DNA of 64,000 nucleotides. It comes from Pseudooceanicola endophyticus (GTDB lineage Bacteria > Pseudomonadota > Alphaproteobacteria > Rhodobacterales > Rhodobacteraceae). The position numbers and the translations under genes are program-made. The number at the start of each line of letters is the position of its first letter. Within the stretch, counting starts at the first letter, position 1. The notes beneath the pieces were generated by a model. That model was not told where the DNA came from. It worked only from the letters and a program-made list of their open reading frames with translations, and did not search any database. The stretch covers positions 124,001-188,000 of the forward strand of contig NZ_JAHIAB010000008.1 in assembly GCF_018760365.1 (NCBI RefSeq), written 5' to 3'. Below, piece by piece: positions 54,710 through 63,903 of this stretch.

Positions 54710-55552
54710 ATGACACGCACCACCGACAGGGTCGCTCTGGATGACTGGTATGCCGTCGCCTCGATGGGCGATCTACACCGGGCCGAGGAGACCCGACTTC
54801 TGGGCCAGCAGATCACCGTGGGTCCCGGCCCGCAGGTCATCTGCGATGGCGCGGCCCTGCCGGTGCGCGAGAAATACGGCTGCCTCTGGACCACCCTCGG
54901 CCAGCCCGCGAAGGAGATCTTCGAGATCGAGGAGGCGAACGACCCCACCCGCCGCTTCGTGCCCTGCGGCTGGGTGAAGATGCGCGCCTCGGGGCTGCGG
55001 GTGGTCGAGAACTTCCTCGACATGGCGCATTTCCCCTTCGTGCACGCGGATATCCTGGGCTCCGAACCGCACACCGAGGTTCTGCATTACACCACCGAGA
55101 TCCGCCGCGACGTGGACGAGGTCTGGGCCACCAACTGCAAGTTCTTCCAGCCGCAGATGACCGCCTCGCGGCCCGAAGGCGAATTCGCGCAGCTGATCTA
55201 CCGGGTGCCGGCGCCCTTCGTCGTCATGCTGTACCGGGTCGTGCCCGACAGCGGCGGGGTGCTGGACGCGATCGCGCTGTTCATCCAGCCGCTGGAAGAG
55301 GGGCTCTGCCGCGCCCAGCCGGTCATGTACCTGACCGACCAGACCGCGAGCCACACGGAATTGCTGCGCTTCGAACAGGTGATCTTCCTTCAGGACCGCA
55401 TCATCGTCGAGAACCAGCGCCCGCTGCTGCTGCCGCTGGAGCCCCGCGCCGAGATCCCGACCCGCGCCGACGGCTCCTCCGTCGCCTATCGCCGCTGGCT
55501 GAAGGAGAAGGGGCTGACCTACGGCACCACCCTGCCGGAGGCCGCCGCATGA
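54710..55552 (+). CDS. Rieske oxygenase catalytic subunit lacking its Rieske domain
   Basis: The 280-residue protein matches the catalytic (StAR-like) half of Rieske non-heme iron oxygenases. It has NFLDMAHFPFVH with bridging D104 and iron ligands H107 and H112, and the third ligand D229 in LQDRIIVENQ. The N-terminus starts as usual (DDWYAVASMGDL, LLGQQITVG) but jumps directly to REKYGCLWTTLGQP. The whole CxH/CxxH cluster module of about 60 residues is missing, with the frame intact. It therefore needs an external Rieske donor, most simply the 46572 protein. NdmC, which removes the N7-methyl of 7-methylxanthine, has this same architecture and similar length. Confidence 0.87.
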   Translation: MTRTTDRVALDDWYAVASMGDLHRAEETRLLGQQITVGPGPQVICDGAALPVREKYGCLWTTLGQPAKEIFEIEEANDPTRRFVPCGWVKMRASGLRVVENFLDMAHFPFVHADILGSEPHTEVLHYTTEIRRDVDEVWATNCKFFQPQMTASRPEGEFAQLIYRVPAPFVVMLYRVVPDSGGVLDAIALFIQPLEEGLCRAQPVMYLTDQTASHTELLRFEQVIFLQDRIIVENQRPLLLPLEPRAEIPTRADGSSVAYRRWLKEKGLTYGTTLPEAAA

Positions 55553-58500
55553 AGATCCTGCACCCCGCCTCTCTGACGCAGGCGGCAGAGATGATGGCAG
55601 AGGGCGCGGTGCCGGTGGCGGGCGGCACGGCGTTGCAGCTGCAATGGTCGCAGGGGCGCGCGCGCCCCGCCGTGATGGCCGAGGTCGGCTCGCTTTTGCC
55701 GCGGGGCATCCGGGGCCTGACCATCGGCGCGGCAACCCCGCTGGAAGAGATCCGTCGCGCCGGCCTGCCGCTTTTGTCTGAGGCGCTGCGCGACGTGGCC
55801 GCCCCGGGCATCCGGCGCATGGGCACGCTGGGCGGTCAGATCGGTTTCGGCGCCGGTTGCCTGATGCCGGCGCTTCTGGTGCTGGGGGCGCAGCTGGAGA
55901 CCACCGAGGGCCCGCGCGCCCTGGCCGAATATCTGGCCGAGCCGCGCGGGTTGATCCTGTCGGTGGCGATCCGCCCCGCCGACCGGCACGGCTGGCGCAA
56001 GACCGGCCTGCGCGCGGCCTTCTCCCCTGCGATCCTGACCTCGGCCTTCGCGCTGAAGATGAAGGGATCGCGGATTTCCATGGCGCATCTGGCGGTTGGC
56101 GGCGGCCCGGTTCCGCCGCGCCGCCTTGCGGGCACCGAGGCCTGGCTGGCCGGGCAGGACCCCGCGACGCTGGACCCGGACGCCCTGCGCGCCCGGATCG
56201 AGGCCGAGGTCCAGGCGCCGGACTGCGCCTTCCGCTCTGCCCGCTACCGCCGCCGGATCGCCGCCAATGCGCTGGCCTTCGGGATCACCGGGCAGCTGCC
56301 CGCGCAGCCCGGGCGCCGGACCCCGATCCCCGCACGCGCCCTGCCGCCGCAGCAGACCGTGCTGGGCCGCGCCAGCGGGGGCGAACGCTGGCAGACCCGC
56401 CCCGACATGCCCGCCAAGGTGCGCGGCCAGATGCCATACCTGACCGATCACCGCGCCCCGGACATGCTGGTGGGCCGCATCCTGCGCGCCGCCCATCCCC
56501 ATGCCGAGATCCTCTCGATCGACACCACCGAGGCCGAGGCGCTTGCCGGCGTCGAAGCCGTGGTCACCCATCGCGACATCCCGGGCCTCAATGCCTTCGG
56601 GATCGTCTTTCAGGACCAGCCGGCGCTTTGTGCCGACAAGGTGCGCCATATCGGCGACATGGTGGCCGCCGTCGCCGCCCGCGATGCTGCCACCGCCGAG
56701 GCGGCGCTGGCGCTGATCCGGGTCGCCTACCGCCCGCTGCCGCTGGTCACCGACATGGCCGCCGCCCTGGCGCCCGGGGCGGCGAAGGTCCATGCGGGCG
56801 GCAACCTCGTCTCGGAGGTAGTGCTGGAACGCGGCGATGCCGAGGCCGCCTTTGCCACCGCTGCCCATGTGGTCGAGGCGACCTATACCACGCCGCGCCA
56901 GATGCATGGCTTCATGGAGACCGAGGGCGGCTGGATCGCCCCCGAGGGTGACGGGCTGCTGGTCTGCGTCGGCGGTCAGCACGGCGCCCGTGACCGGCTG
57001 CAACTGTCGCGCATCCTTGCCCTGCCCGAAGCGAAGATCCGTGTGATCACATCCCCCATCGGTGGCGGTTTCGGTGGCAAGGACGAACTGACGGTGCAGC
57101 CCGCGCTGGCGCTGCTGGCGCTGAAGACCGGGCGCCCGGTGCGCCTGCAGCTGTCGCGCGCCGAAAGCACCCGTGCCGGGATCAAGCGCAACCCGATGAC
57201 CATCCGGATGCGCACCGCCTGCGACGGCGAAGGCCTCCTGCTGGCGCAGGAGGTGGCGCTACTGGCCGACAGCGGCGCCTATGCCTCGCTCTCTCCGGGG
57301 GTGATGGAAACCGCGATGGAACATTGCGCCGGGCCCTATGTGATCCCCAATATCCGCACCCGGGGGCGGCTGGCCTATACCAACAACGGCATCGGCGGGG
57401 CTTTCCGGGGCTTTGGCTGCAACCAGATGACCTATGCGGTGGAATGCCAGATCGACCGGCTGGCGGCAAAGGCGGGCCTTGATCCCGCGGCCATGCGGCG
57501 GCGCAACCTGCGCGTGCCCGGCAGCCCGGGCTATCTGGGGCAGGCCGTCGGCCCCTCGGAGCGGCTGCACGAGATGCTGGATGCCGCGCAGGCCTCTGCC
57601 ATCTGGGCCCCCTTCGAGGTCGCGCCCGAGGAGATCCCCGGCACCGGCATGGCGCTGACCTACCAGGGCACCGGCCTTGGCACGATCCCCGAGGACGAGG
57701 CCCGTTTCGCGCTGCGGCTGAAGGACGGCAAGGTGCAGGCGCTTTGTGGGCTGGACGAGATGGGGCAGGGCCTTGTCGCCTCGCTCCATGCCGCCGTGGC
57801 CGAGCGTCTGGGCTGCGCGCGCAGCGACGTGGAGGTGATCTTTGGCGATACAGGTGCCGCGCCCGACAGCGGATCGACCACCGCCGCGCGCGGGGGCTAC
57901 GTGGTCTGGAAGGGCGTCTCGGAAACCGCACCGGGCCTGTCCGCGCGCCTGTTGGGGCAGGCTGCGCAACGCCTCGGCCATGCGGTCGAGAGCCTTTGCA
58001 TCGTGCCGGGGGGGATCGGCGCGCGGGGCGCCAACGCCCCGGCACCGCTGCTGCGCTTTGCCGATCTGGGCGATGTCACCGCCGAGGAGGCCCATTACGC
58101 CTTCCCGAAAAGCGATTACTTCAAGGGCAATGCCCGCTTCCTGTTCACCTATGGCGCGACGCTGGCCCGCGTTGCCGTCAATCGCATCACCGGCGCGGTC
58201 CGGCTGGTCCGGCTCGAGTTCCACTCGGCCGCGGGGCCGGTGATCGATATGGCCTCCTACCTTGGCCAGATGGAGGGGGCGCTGATCCAGGGTGCGGGCT
58301 TTACCCTGAGCGAGGACATCCTGATGCGGGACGGCCAGATGGTGACGAAGAATTTCGACACCTACGCCATGCCCGGGGTGCGCGATGTGCCCGGGGAAAT
58401 GCATGTCACCGCCCATGAAACGCTGGATCCCGGCGATCCCTTCGGGCCGCGCGGCGCCGGAGAGATCGGCTTTTCCTCGATCACCCCGGCGATTGCCAAT

Positions 58501-58593
58501 GCGGTGGCCGATGCCACCGGGCGCTGGCCCGCCACCGCCCCCTTCCCCCCCGAGGAGATCCTGGCGATGAGCGAAGCGGAGAGCGCGGCATGA
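55549..58593 (+). CDS. Molybdenum hydroxylase: FAD domain fused to Mo subunit
   Basis: This 1014-residue protein is of the xanthine dehydrogenase/CO dehydrogenase family. Residues 1-245 are a compact FAD-binding domain (VAGGTALQLQW, RRMGTLGGQIGFG). Residues 285-1010 are the molybdopterin domain (IGGGFGGKDELTVQ, AFRGFGCNQMTYAVE, and catalytic Glu in GPRGAGEIGFSS). The 2Fe-2S subunit is the next gene. In common xanthine dehydrogenases FAD is fused to the 2Fe-2S part, not to the Mo part, so this order is uncommon. It probably hydroxylates a purine or related heterocycle. It is coupled to the Rieske-less oxygenase by ATGA. Confidence 0.88.
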   Translation: MKILHPASLTQAAEMMAEGAVPVAGGTALQLQWSQGRARPAVMAEVGSLLPRGIRGLTIGAATPLEEIRRAGLPLLSEALRDVAAPGIRRMGTLGGQIGFGAGCLMPALLVLGAQLETTEGPRALAEYLAEPRGLILSVAIRPADRHGWRKTGLRAAFSPAILTSAFALKMKGSRISMAHLAVGGGPVPPRRLAGTEAWLAGQDPATLDPDALRARIEAEVQAPDCAFRSARYRRRIAANALAFGITGQLPAQPGRRTPIPARALPPQQTVLGRASGGERWQTRPDMPAKVRGQMPYLTDHRAPDMLVGRILRAAHPHAEILSIDTTEAEALAGVEAVVTHRDIPGLNAFGIVFQDQPALCADKVRHIGDMVAAVAARDAATAEAALALIRVAYRPLPLVTDMAAALAPGAAKVHAGGNLVSEVVLERGDAEAAFATAAHVVEATYTTPRQMHGFMETEGGWIAPEGDGLLVCVGGQHGARDRLQLSRILALPEAKIRVITSPIGGGFGGKDELTVQPALALLALKTGRPVRLQLSRAESTRAGIKRNPMTIRMRTACDGEGLLLAQEVALLADSGAYASLSPGVMETAMEHCAGPYVIPNIRTRGRLAYTNNGIGGAFRGFGCNQMTYAVECQIDRLAAKAGLDPAAMRRRNLRVPGSPGYLGQAVGPSERLHEMLDAAQASAIWAPFEVAPEEIPGTGMALTYQGTGLGTIPEDEARFALRLKDGKVQALCGLDEMGQGLVASLHAAVAERLGCARSDVEVIFGDTGAAPDSGSTTAARGGYVVWKGVSETAPGLSARLLGQAAQRLGHAVESLCIVPGGIGARGANAPAPLLRFADLGDVTAEEAHYAFPKSDYFKGNARFLFTYGATLARVAVNRITGAVRLVRLEFHSAAGPVIDMASYLGQMEGALIQGAGFTLSEDILMRDGQMVTKNFDTYAMPGVRDVPGEMHVTAHETLDPGDPFGPRGAGEIGFSSITPAIANAVADATGRWPATAPFPPEEILAMSEAESAA

Positions 58594-59054
58594 GCGTCAC
58601 CTTCATCCTGAACGGCCTGCCCGCCACCATCGCCCCCGAGGCGACGCTGGCCACGGTACTGCGCGACGATCTGGGCCGCACCGGCACCAAGATCGGCTGC
58701 GAGATCGGTCGCTGCGGCGCCTGCATGGTGCTGCTGGACGGGCAGGCGGTGAACAGCTGCCTGCTGATGGGGTGGCAGTTGCAGGGCCGCGCCGTCACCA
58801 CCATCGAAGCGCTGGAGACCCTGCCCGTGGGTTCCCTCCTGGCGCGCGCCATGGCCGAGGAGAACGCCTTCCAGTGCGGCTATTGCGCGCCCGGCGTGAT
58901 GATGACCCTGGCCGGGCTGTTCTCGGCGCGTCCCGATGTCGATGACGCGGGGCTGCGCGAGGCGCTTGAGGGCAATATCTGCCGCTGCACCGGCTACCAT
59001 TCCATCCTGCGCGGCGCTGCCCGCGCCCGCGATCTGATCAAGGAAACCTCATGA
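58590..59054 (+). CDS. 2Fe-2S subunit of the FAD-Mo hydroxylase
   Basis: The 154-residue ferredoxin-type subunit has cluster sites GCEIGRCGACMVLLDG with a later Cys in VNSCLLM, and CGYCAPG...CRCTG. It transfers electrons between the molybdenum and FAD sites of its partner. It overlaps the large subunit gene and the aldehyde dehydrogenase gene by 4 bp each. Confidence 0.92.
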   Translation: MSVTFILNGLPATIAPEATLATVLRDDLGRTGTKIGCEIGRCGACMVLLDGQAVNSCLLMGWQLQGRAVTTIEALETLPVGSLLARAMAEENAFQCGYCAPGVMMTLAGLFSARPDVDDAGLREALEGNICRCTGYHSILRGAARARDLIKETS

Positions 59055-60553
59055 GCCTGACCCTGCGCCCCCATCCCCCCAAGACCGACGGTGCGCGCCG
59101 GTTCCTCGAAGGCGGTGCCAAGCCCGTCCTGATCGGCGCCGAATGGTCGGTGCTGGAGCAGCAGTTCGAGACCTGGGATCCCGCCACCGGCCAGCACCTG
59201 GCCAGCCTCTCGCGCGCGGGTGCGGCAGAGGCCGATGCCGCCGTTGCCGCCGCCCAGGCAGCGCTGGAAGGTCCGGACTGGGCCGGGATGCTGCCCGCCG
59301 CCCGCCAGGCGCTGCTGTGGAAGATCGCCGATCTGATCGACGCCCATGCGGAGGAGCTTTCGGAGCTGGAAAGCCTCGATCAGGGCAAGACCTATGCCAC
59401 CGCCCGCTTTGCAGAGATTCCGGCCTCGGCGGCGCAGTTCCGCTATTACGCGGGGCTGGCGACCAAGATCCACGGCCAGACCATCACGCCTTCCATCGGC
59501 TATGCGCCGAAGGGCAAGCAGGTGATGGCCTATACCCGCCCAGAGCCGATTGGCGTGGTGGCGGCGATCACGCCCTGGAATTCGCCGATGCTGATGGCGT
59601 CGATGAAGCTGGCGCCGGCGCTCTGCGCGGGCTGCACGGTGGTGCTGAAACCGGCCGAGGAAACCTCGCTCACCGCGATCCGCCTGGTCGAGCTGATGCA
59701 GGAAGCCGGGCTGCCTGCCGGTGTCGTCAACCTGCTGACCGGCCATGGTCACGAGGTCGGCGACGCGCTGGCGAAACACCCGGGCGTTGCCAAGGTGGCC
59801 TTCACCGGTTCGACCGAGGTGGGGCGGATCCTGCTGAACTCGGCGCGCGGCAACCTCAAGAAACTGACGCTGGAGCTGGGCGGCAAGAGCCCTGCCATCG
59901 TGATGCCCGATGCCGACCTGTCGCTGAGCGTGCCCGGCGTGGCGCGGGGTATCTTCGCCAACTCCGGTCAGGTCTGTGTCGCGGGGTCGCGCATCTACGT
60001 GCACCGGTCGGTCCATGACCGGTTCTGCGAGGGGCTGGCCGCCGAGGCCACGCGGCTGAAGCTGGGCCATGGCCTTGATCCCGAAAGCGACCTTGGCCCC
60101 CTGGTCAGTGAGGCACAGGCGGCGCGGGTGGCGCGCTATGTCGACGGCGGCCGCGCCGAGGGCGCCGAGGTCATTGCCGGGGGCGCGCATCTGGGCGGGG
60201 CCTTCTACGCGCCCACCGTCGTCACCCATACCCGCCCCGACATGGCGCTGATGCGCGAGGAGATCTTCGGCCCGGTCACCGCCGTCACCCCCTTCGACAG
60301 TCCCGAAGAGGTGCTGGCGCTGGCCAATGACACCGAATACGGGCTGGCGGCCTCGGTCTGGACGCAGGACCTCTCGTCGGCGCACCGGCTGGCGGCGGGC
60401 ATCCGCGCGGGCACGGTCTGGGTCAACTGCCACAGCTACTTTTCCCCCGAGCTGCCCAAGGGCGGCATCAAGGCCTCGGGCTGGGGCGTGGAGAACAACC
60501 TGGCGGGCCTGTCGAACTACCTTGAGGAAAAGACCGTCTGCATGGTGATCTGA
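59051..60553 (+). CDS. NAD(P)-dependent aldehyde dehydrogenase
   Basis: This 500-residue ALDH-superfamily enzyme has the proton-relay Asn in ITPWNSPMLM, general-base Glu in LELGGKSP and nucleophile Cys in NSGQVCVAGSR. It oxidises an aldehyde to an acid, plausibly the product of the ThDP decarboxylase or GMC enzyme in the same operon. It is the last gene of the right arm and is followed by a GC-rich hairpin. No substrate-defining motif was recognised. Confidence 0.92.
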   Translation: MSLTLRPHPPKTDGARRFLEGGAKPVLIGAEWSVLEQQFETWDPATGQHLASLSRAGAAEADAAVAAAQAALEGPDWAGMLPAARQALLWKIADLIDAHAEELSELESLDQGKTYATARFAEIPASAAQFRYYAGLATKIHGQTITPSIGYAPKGKQVMAYTRPEPIGVVAAITPWNSPMLMASMKLAPALCAGCTVVLKPAEETSLTAIRLVELMQEAGLPAGVVNLLTGHGHEVGDALAKHPGVAKVAFTGSTEVGRILLNSARGNLKKLTLELGGKSPAIVMPDADLSLSVPGVARGIFANSGQVCVAGSRIYVHRSVHDRFCEGLAAEATRLKLGHGLDPESDLGPLVSEAQAARVARYVDGGRAEGAEVIAGGAHLGGAFYAPTVVTHTRPDMALMREEIFGPVTAVTPFDSPEEVLALANDTEYGLAASVWTQDLSSAHRLAAGIRAGTVWVNCHSYFSPELPKGGIKASGWGVENNLAGLSNYLEEKTVCMVI

Positions 60554-60559
60554 GGCGAG

Positions 60560-60580
60560 GGGGGCCGGATCCCGGCCCCC
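60560..60580. terminator. GC-rich hairpin between convergent operons
   Basis: GGGGGCCGG and CCGGCCCCC form a 9-bp stem with a 3-nt loop in the 33-bp gap between the aldehyde dehydrogenase and M20 peptidase stops. There is no long T-run on either side, so it is at best a weak or factor-assisted bidirectional terminator. Confidence 0.5.
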
Positions 60581-60586
60581 GACACC

Positions 60587-61972
60587 TTATTCCGCCAGTG
60601 CGGCGATGATGCGCACCCAGGAACGGATGCCCCCCTCGAAGGAGCCGAGGTTGTATTTCTCGTTCGGGGAATGCACCCGGTCATCGCCCAGCGAGAAGCC
60701 GACCATCAGGCTGTCGAGGCCCAGCGTGGCGCGGAAATCGGCCACGATGGGGATCGAACCGCCGCCGCCCACCAGCACCGGGGGCTGCGGCCATTCCTGG
60801 GCCAGCGCCGCCTTCACCCCGTCGTAGACCGGCCAGTCCCAGGGCATCTGCACCGCGATGGCGCCGCCGTGATCGGCAAAGCTGGCGCTGCAGTCGGCGG
60901 GCAGGCGGTCGCGCACATGGGCGCGGAAGGCAGCGCGGATCTTCTCGGGGTCCTGATGGCCCACCAGCCGGAACGACACCTTGGCGGTGGCCTCTGCCGG
61001 GATCACCGTCTTGAAGCCCGCGCCCGCATAGCCGCCGGCGATGCCGTTGACCTCGGCGGTGGGGCGGGCCCAGACCAGCTCCAGGTGGCTGCGCCCGACC
61101 TCTCCGGAGAGCTGCGACAGCCCGACCGCACCCAGCGGGTCGCGGCCTTCCGACAGCGCCGCCCATTGCGCCTTCAGCTCTTCCGGGACCTCCTCCACGC
61201 CGTCGTAGAAGCCGGGCAGGGTGATCCGGCCATCGGCATTGCGCAGGTCCGCGAGGATCGCCGAGAGGATGTGCAGCGGATTGGCCGCCGCCCCGCCGAA
61301 GCCGCCCGAATGCAGGTCGCGGTCGGCGGCGCGGATCACCACCTCCTCGCCCACCAGCCCGCGCAGGGAGGTTGTGATCGAAGGCGTCTCGGCATCCCAC
61401 ATGCCGGTGTCGCAGATCACCGCGAAATCGGCCTGAAGCTCGGCCTTGTTTTCCTCAAGGAAGGCGGGCAGCGAGACCGAGCCGCATTCCTCCTCGCCCT
61501 CCAGCAGCAGGGTGACGCCGATCGGCAGGCCACCGGCGGCCTCGCGCCAGGCGCGCAGCGCCTCGACGAAGGTCATCAGCTGGCCCTTGTCGTCCGAGGC
61601 GCCGCGCGCCGCGATGATCTTGCGCCCCGAGGCCTCGGTCAGGATCGCGGGGTCGAAGGGATCGCGGGTCCAGAGCGCAAGCGGATCGACGGGCTGGACA
61701 TCGTAATGACCGTAGAACAGCACATGCGGCGCGCCCTCGGGGCCGTCGAGGCGGGCCAGCACCACCGGATGCCCGGCGGTTTCGCGCACCGTTGCGGCCA
61801 GCCCAAGGGTTTCGAGATAGGCGGCCAGTGCCCCGGCGGCCTCGCGGCAATCGCCGGCATGGGCCGGGTCGGTCGAGACGGAGGGAATGCGCAGCAGGCC
61901 AAACAGCGTGTCGAGGCTGGAGGGCAGGTTGGCATCGGCCCGTGCCAGCACGGTATCGAGGGGGGCGGTCAT
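60587..61972 (-). CDS. M20-family metallopeptidase (dipeptidase-like)
   Basis: This 461-residue two-zinc hydrolase has metal motifs FYGHYDVQPVDP, ARGASDDKGQL with catalytic EGEEECGS, and a dimerisation lid containing AADRDLHSGGFGG. This pattern fits CNDP/PepV-like dipeptidases. It is cytoplasmic. The gene lies 4 bp after the C-S lyase gene in an FCD-regulated operon, so cleavage of a cysteine-containing dipeptide or acylated amino acid before lyase action is a reasonable inference. Confidence 0.9.
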   Translation of the reverse strand: MTAPLDTVLARADANLPSSLDTLFGLLRIPSVSTDPAHAGDCREAAGALAAYLETLGLAATVRETAGHPVVLARLDGPEGAPHVLFYGHYDVQPVDPLALWTRDPFDPAILTEASGRKIIAARGASDDKGQLMTFVEALRAWREAAGGLPIGVTLLLEGEEECGSVSLPAFLEENKAELQADFAVICDTGMWDAETPSITTSLRGLVGEEVVIRAADRDLHSGGFGGAAANPLHILSAILADLRNADGRITLPGFYDGVEEVPEELKAQWAALSEGRDPLGAVGLSQLSGEVGRSHLELVWARPTAEVNGIAGGYAGAGFKTVIPAEATAKVSFRLVGHQDPEKIRAAFRAHVRDRLPADCSASFADHGGAIAVQMPWDWPVYDGVKAALAQEWPQPPVLVGGGGSIPIVADFRATLGLDSLMVGFSLGDDRVHSPNEKYNLGSFEGGIRSWVRIIAALAE

Positions 61973-61976
61973 CGGT

Positions 61977-63158
61977 TCAGCTCCTTGCGGTATCCTGGGA
62001 GGGGGCGGCGGCGGCATCGAGGGCAGCGCTCAGATCGGCCCAGAGCGGCTCGGCGCCCTCCAGCCCGACGTGGATCCGGACCGAGCGCGGGTCCATGTTG
62101 AAGGCGAGCGCGGCATTGGGGGGCGCGGCCTGCGAAAGGACCACCTGCGCCGGCACCACCAGGCTTTCGTGGCCGCCCCAGCTGACACCCAGGCGGAACA
62201 GACGCAGGGCGTTGCAGAAGCGGGGGATGTGGATCCGTTCGCTGACGGCGAAGGACATCAGCCCGGACCAGCCGGTCAGCCCCGGCGGGAGGGTCGCCAG
62301 GCGCGAGGGATGCGCGACCGAAGTCACCTGCGGATGCGCGGCCAGGCGGTCTGCGATCAGCGCGGCAGCCTCCTGGTGGGCCTTCATGCGCAGCGGCAGG
62401 GTGCGCAGCCCGCGCAGCAGCAGCCAGCCGTCCATAGGGCTGCACTTGCCGCCCAGGTAGGGCAGGGCCTCGTTGCGGACGCGGGTGACCAGCGCCTTCG
62501 GCCCGGCGATGACGCCCGCCACCACGTCGCTGTGGCCCCCGAGGTATTTCGAGGCGGAATGCAGCACGATGTCGACGCCCAGCCCCAGCGGTTGCTGGAA
62601 GATCGGCGTGGCCCAGCTGTTGTCGATCACCGAAAGCACGCCGTGGCGCCGCGCCAGCGCCGCCAGTGCACCGACGTCATGGGCTTCGATCACCCAGCTT
62701 GTCGGGCTTTCGAGGTAAAGCAGCCGCGCGCCGGGCAGGGCGGCCTCGACGGCATCAGGATCGCTGCCGTCCACGTAATCGACCTGGATGCCGAACCGCG
62801 CGCAAAGGGTTTCGAAGAAGCGGTAGGCGTCGGGATAGATGCTTTCCAGCGCGACGATGCGGTCACCGGGGCCCGCGAAGGTCAGCACCGTGGCCGAGAT
62901 CGCCGCCATGCCGCTGCCGAAGGCGCAGGCATCCTCGGCCCCCTCCAGCTGCGCCAGCTTCTCTTCGAAGGCGCGGACCGTGGGGTTGAGGCCGCGGGAA
63001 TAGACCGGGCGGGCCAGCTCTCCTCGGTAGGTCGCGAGCATCTCGTCGTAGTCGCGGAAGGTGAAGAGCGAGGTCTGCGCGATCGGCGGCACGACCGCAT
63101 CCAGCGGCACGTCGTGATCATGGGCGACGATGGTTTCGGGCAGCAAGAAAGACGTCAT
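61977..63158 (-). CDS. Cys/Met-metabolism PLP enzyme (cystathionine beta-lyase-like)
   Basis: This 393-residue PLP-dependent C-S lyase has the cofactor lysine in HSASKYLGGHSD, substrate-phosphate region SRGLNPTVRAFEEKLAQLEG and IDNSWATPIFQQPLGLG with the PLP-ring Asp. The motif SWGGHESL near the C-terminus is typical of MetC-type beta-lyases. It cleaves cystathionine or other cysteine S-conjugates to a thiol, pyruvate and ammonia. It is coupled to the upstream FCD regulator by a 4-bp overlap. Confidence 0.9.
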   Translation of the reverse strand: MTSFLLPETIVAHDHDVPLDAVVPPIAQTSLFTFRDYDEMLATYRGELARPVYSRGLNPTVRAFEEKLAQLEGAEDACAFGSGMAAISATVLTFAGPGDRIVALESIYPDAYRFFETLCARFGIQVDYVDGSDPDAVEAALPGARLLYLESPTSWVIEAHDVGALAALARRHGVLSVIDNSWATPIFQQPLGLGVDIVLHSASKYLGGHSDVVAGVIAGPKALVTRVRNEALPYLGGKCSPMDGWLLLRGLRTLPLRMKAHQEAAALIADRLAAHPQVTSVAHPSRLATLPPGLTGWSGLMSFAVSERIHIPRFCNALRLFRLGVSWGGHESLVVPAQVVLSQAAPPNAALAFNMDPRSVRIHVGLEGAEPLWADLSAALDAAAAPSQDTARS

Positions 63159-63880
63159 TTCGAAAGGACCTCAAGGTCTTCCTCGACGATGTCGAGGATG
63201 CGGGTGGTGATCGCGACGGCCTGCGCGGGATCGCCGGCGGCGATGGCCTCGTAGAGGTCGCGATGCAGCGGGAAGGAACGGGCGGCGAAATCGGGACGGT
63301 CGAAGGGCTGGTCCCAGAACCGTTCGAACCCTTCGCGCATCTGTTCAAGCAACTGGCGGAAAAGCGGATTTCCGGTGGCATCATAGATGGCCAGGTGGAA
63401 GGCCAGATCGGCGCGCCCCGCCGATCCCTCCCGTTCATGGGCCTCTTCCATGGTCAGCAGGCAGGCCTCGATCTGGCGCAGGTCCGTTTCGCTGCGACGG
63501 GCGGCGGCGATGGCGGAGGCCTGCACCTCAAGCCCGCGGCGCACCTCCAGCGTCAGCCGCAGCGCATCGCCCAGGCTGGCCGCGTCGATCGACAGCGGCA
63601 TCTGGATGGTCGAGGCCGAGACCCGGCGCCGCAGGTAGGTGCCGCTGCCCTTGCGGATCTCGACCACGCCCAGGGCCTGGAAGCGCCCGATCACCTCGCG
63701 GATGGTCGAGCGTCCGACGCCCAGCGTTTCCATCAGAACGCGTTCGGCAGGCAGCCGGTCGCCGGGCTTCAGCTCTGCGGTCTGGATGAAATCGGCCAGG
63801 GCCCTGCTGACCAGGCTCACGCGGTCCTGTTTTTCGAGCGGTCCGAGCGTGACCTGCGGTTTCGGGGCGGGGCGGTCCAT
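63155..63880 (-). CDS. GntR-family regulator, FCD type
   Basis: The 241-residue regulator has a winged helix at residues 20-85 (SRALADFIQTAELKPGDRLP, VGRSTIREVIGRFQALG) and an all-helical FCD ligand domain with likely metal-site residues in DLAFHLAIYDATGNP and FPLHRDLYEAI. The ATG has AGGAG upstream. It heads the operon with the C-S lyase and M20 peptidase. A symmetric site sits inside its own promoter, so it probably represses its operon until an amino acid or organic acid ligand binds. Confidence 0.9.
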   Translation of the reverse strand: MDRPAPKPQVTLGPLEKQDRVSLVSRALADFIQTAELKPGDRLPAERVLMETLGVGRSTIREVIGRFQALGVVEIRKGSGTYLRRRVSASTIQMPLSIDAASLGDALRLTLEVRRGLEVQASAIAAARRSETDLRQIEACLLTMEEAHEREGSAGRADLAFHLAIYDATGNPLFRQLLEQMREGFERFWDQPFDRPDFAARSFPLHRDLYEAIAAGDPAQAVAITTRILDIVEEDLEVLSK

Positions 63881-63903
63881 GAAATCTCCTGCGATGCGAT
63901 TGA

